This document shows, one piece after another, positions 4,920-5,271 of a DNA stretch of 5,271 nt. Under the pieces are notes generated by a model. It ran no database searches. It was not told the DNA's origin and saw nothing but the letters and a program-made list of their open reading frames with translations. Both the position numbers and the translations under genes were made by a program. Source of the DNA: Phycisphaerae bacterium (GTDB lineage Bacteria; Planctomycetota; Phycisphaerae; UBA1845; UTPLA1); NCBI GenBank assembly GCA_016935885.1, contig JAFGQA010000375.1, positions 1 to 5,271 on the forward strand, given 5' to 3'. The first letter of the stretch is position 1. Each line of letters begins with the position of its first letter.

Positions 4920-5271
4920 ACGCTGACCACAAGACAGGTCCGATCGCCTGAGGGTCGTCCCAGTCATGCCTGGGGGCGCCCCTAGCGTACGGTCCCGATC
5001 CGCGACGCTCGTGGGGCCTGTCAGCCTGTGGTAAAAGGGAGAACAGCGGCTCGGAAACGCCGTTCCTGACCGTGAAAACCGCCGGCTTTGGCGCCGGAGC
5101 TGGTGTCCCATCACGGGCAGAAGCCGGTGCCACGGAGGCTTCTCGGACAGACTCTCCCTTATCGGACGGTCCCCTGGCTGTCAATAGCCCGGATTATTCA
5201 TACTCACTGGCTGTTTTACGACCTCCTTGCGGGTTAAGCTACGGTTGTAACACGACTTAGCCCCAGACAAG
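4920..5271. other. Terminal interval with no supported gene
   Basis: No frame in this 352-base stretch looks like a conserved protein. A long minus-strand frame (4753-5184) is arginine- and proline-rich, reads through the repeat cluster, and opens only from TTG, so it is not accepted. Near the edge the minus strand carries AAGGAGGT (5222-5229). CTGGCTGT occurs twice, at 5174-5181 and 5207-5214. The end may belong to a leader or an element continuing past the window. Confidence 0.4.

Noticed and set aside
4753..5184. 143-residue minus-strand open frame
   Set aside because: It begins only at a TTG with no suitable ribosome binding site. It is arginine/proline-rich, and its C-terminal part is the translation of the tandem and inverted repeats, giving THATPFVVTRATPFE-type echoes.
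5221..5271. 3' end of a 16S rRNA gene on the minus strand
   Set aside because: Only short words match. The highly conserved run GTAACAAGGTA and the GGATCACCTCC end are not present, so no rRNA gene is called.

Overview
The window looks like a stretch of a GC-rich bacterial chromosome, most likely from the Planctomycetota. That placement is an inference. It rests on an RHS/YD-repeat protein end followed by a dockerin-like segment, on a HEAT-repeat protein ending in a YGFDxxAWxxF motif, and on dispersed palindromic repeats of the GTGGCAC/CACGGGCG type, which are common between genes in that phylum and often yield spurious GRDARAT peptides. The two ribosomal proteins are clear but are not diagnostic by themselves.

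Left part (1-1082, plus strand): the 3' end of an RHS/YD-repeat gene enters from outside the window and stops at 344-346. An overlapping frame continues with a dockerin-like calcium-binding segment, so the RHS end looks frameshifted or partly deleted. It runs into a small, less GC-rich gene (513-1082) for a probable HEAT-repeat protein with a hydrophobic N-terminus ending in cysteine.

Middle (1083-1596): no credible gene, but dense secondary structure. There is a roughly 140-bp imperfect palindrome with 17-bp perfect outer arms (1141-1280), a GCAA-tetraloop hairpin (1357-1380), and a three-way-junction repeat (1481-1534). A 413-residue protein of unknown function follows on the minus strand (1597-2838). 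It has the short N-terminal helical segment often seen before ankyrin repeats, then a region resembling a degenerate papain-like/C39-like fold.

Right part: 2839-3361 holds nothing recognisable. Then come rpsI (3362-4072) and rplM (4091-4543) on the minus strand, forming the conserved uL13-uS9 operon with 18 bases between the genes and a good sigma70-type promoter at 4598-4625. The uS9 protein is unusual: it carries an acidic, low-complexity N-terminal extension of about 108 residues ahead of a normal 128-residue core. Upstream of the promoter, 4670-4920 is a cluster of tandem and inverted repeats. The last 350 bases contain no supported gene, only a perfect minus-strand Shine-Dalgarno-like octamer near the edge.

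Nothing here is a defence island or CRISPR system. The most interesting items are the uS9 extension, the long palindromic element at 1141-1280, the repeat cluster upstream of rplM, and the broken RHS end next to the HEAT-repeat gene.
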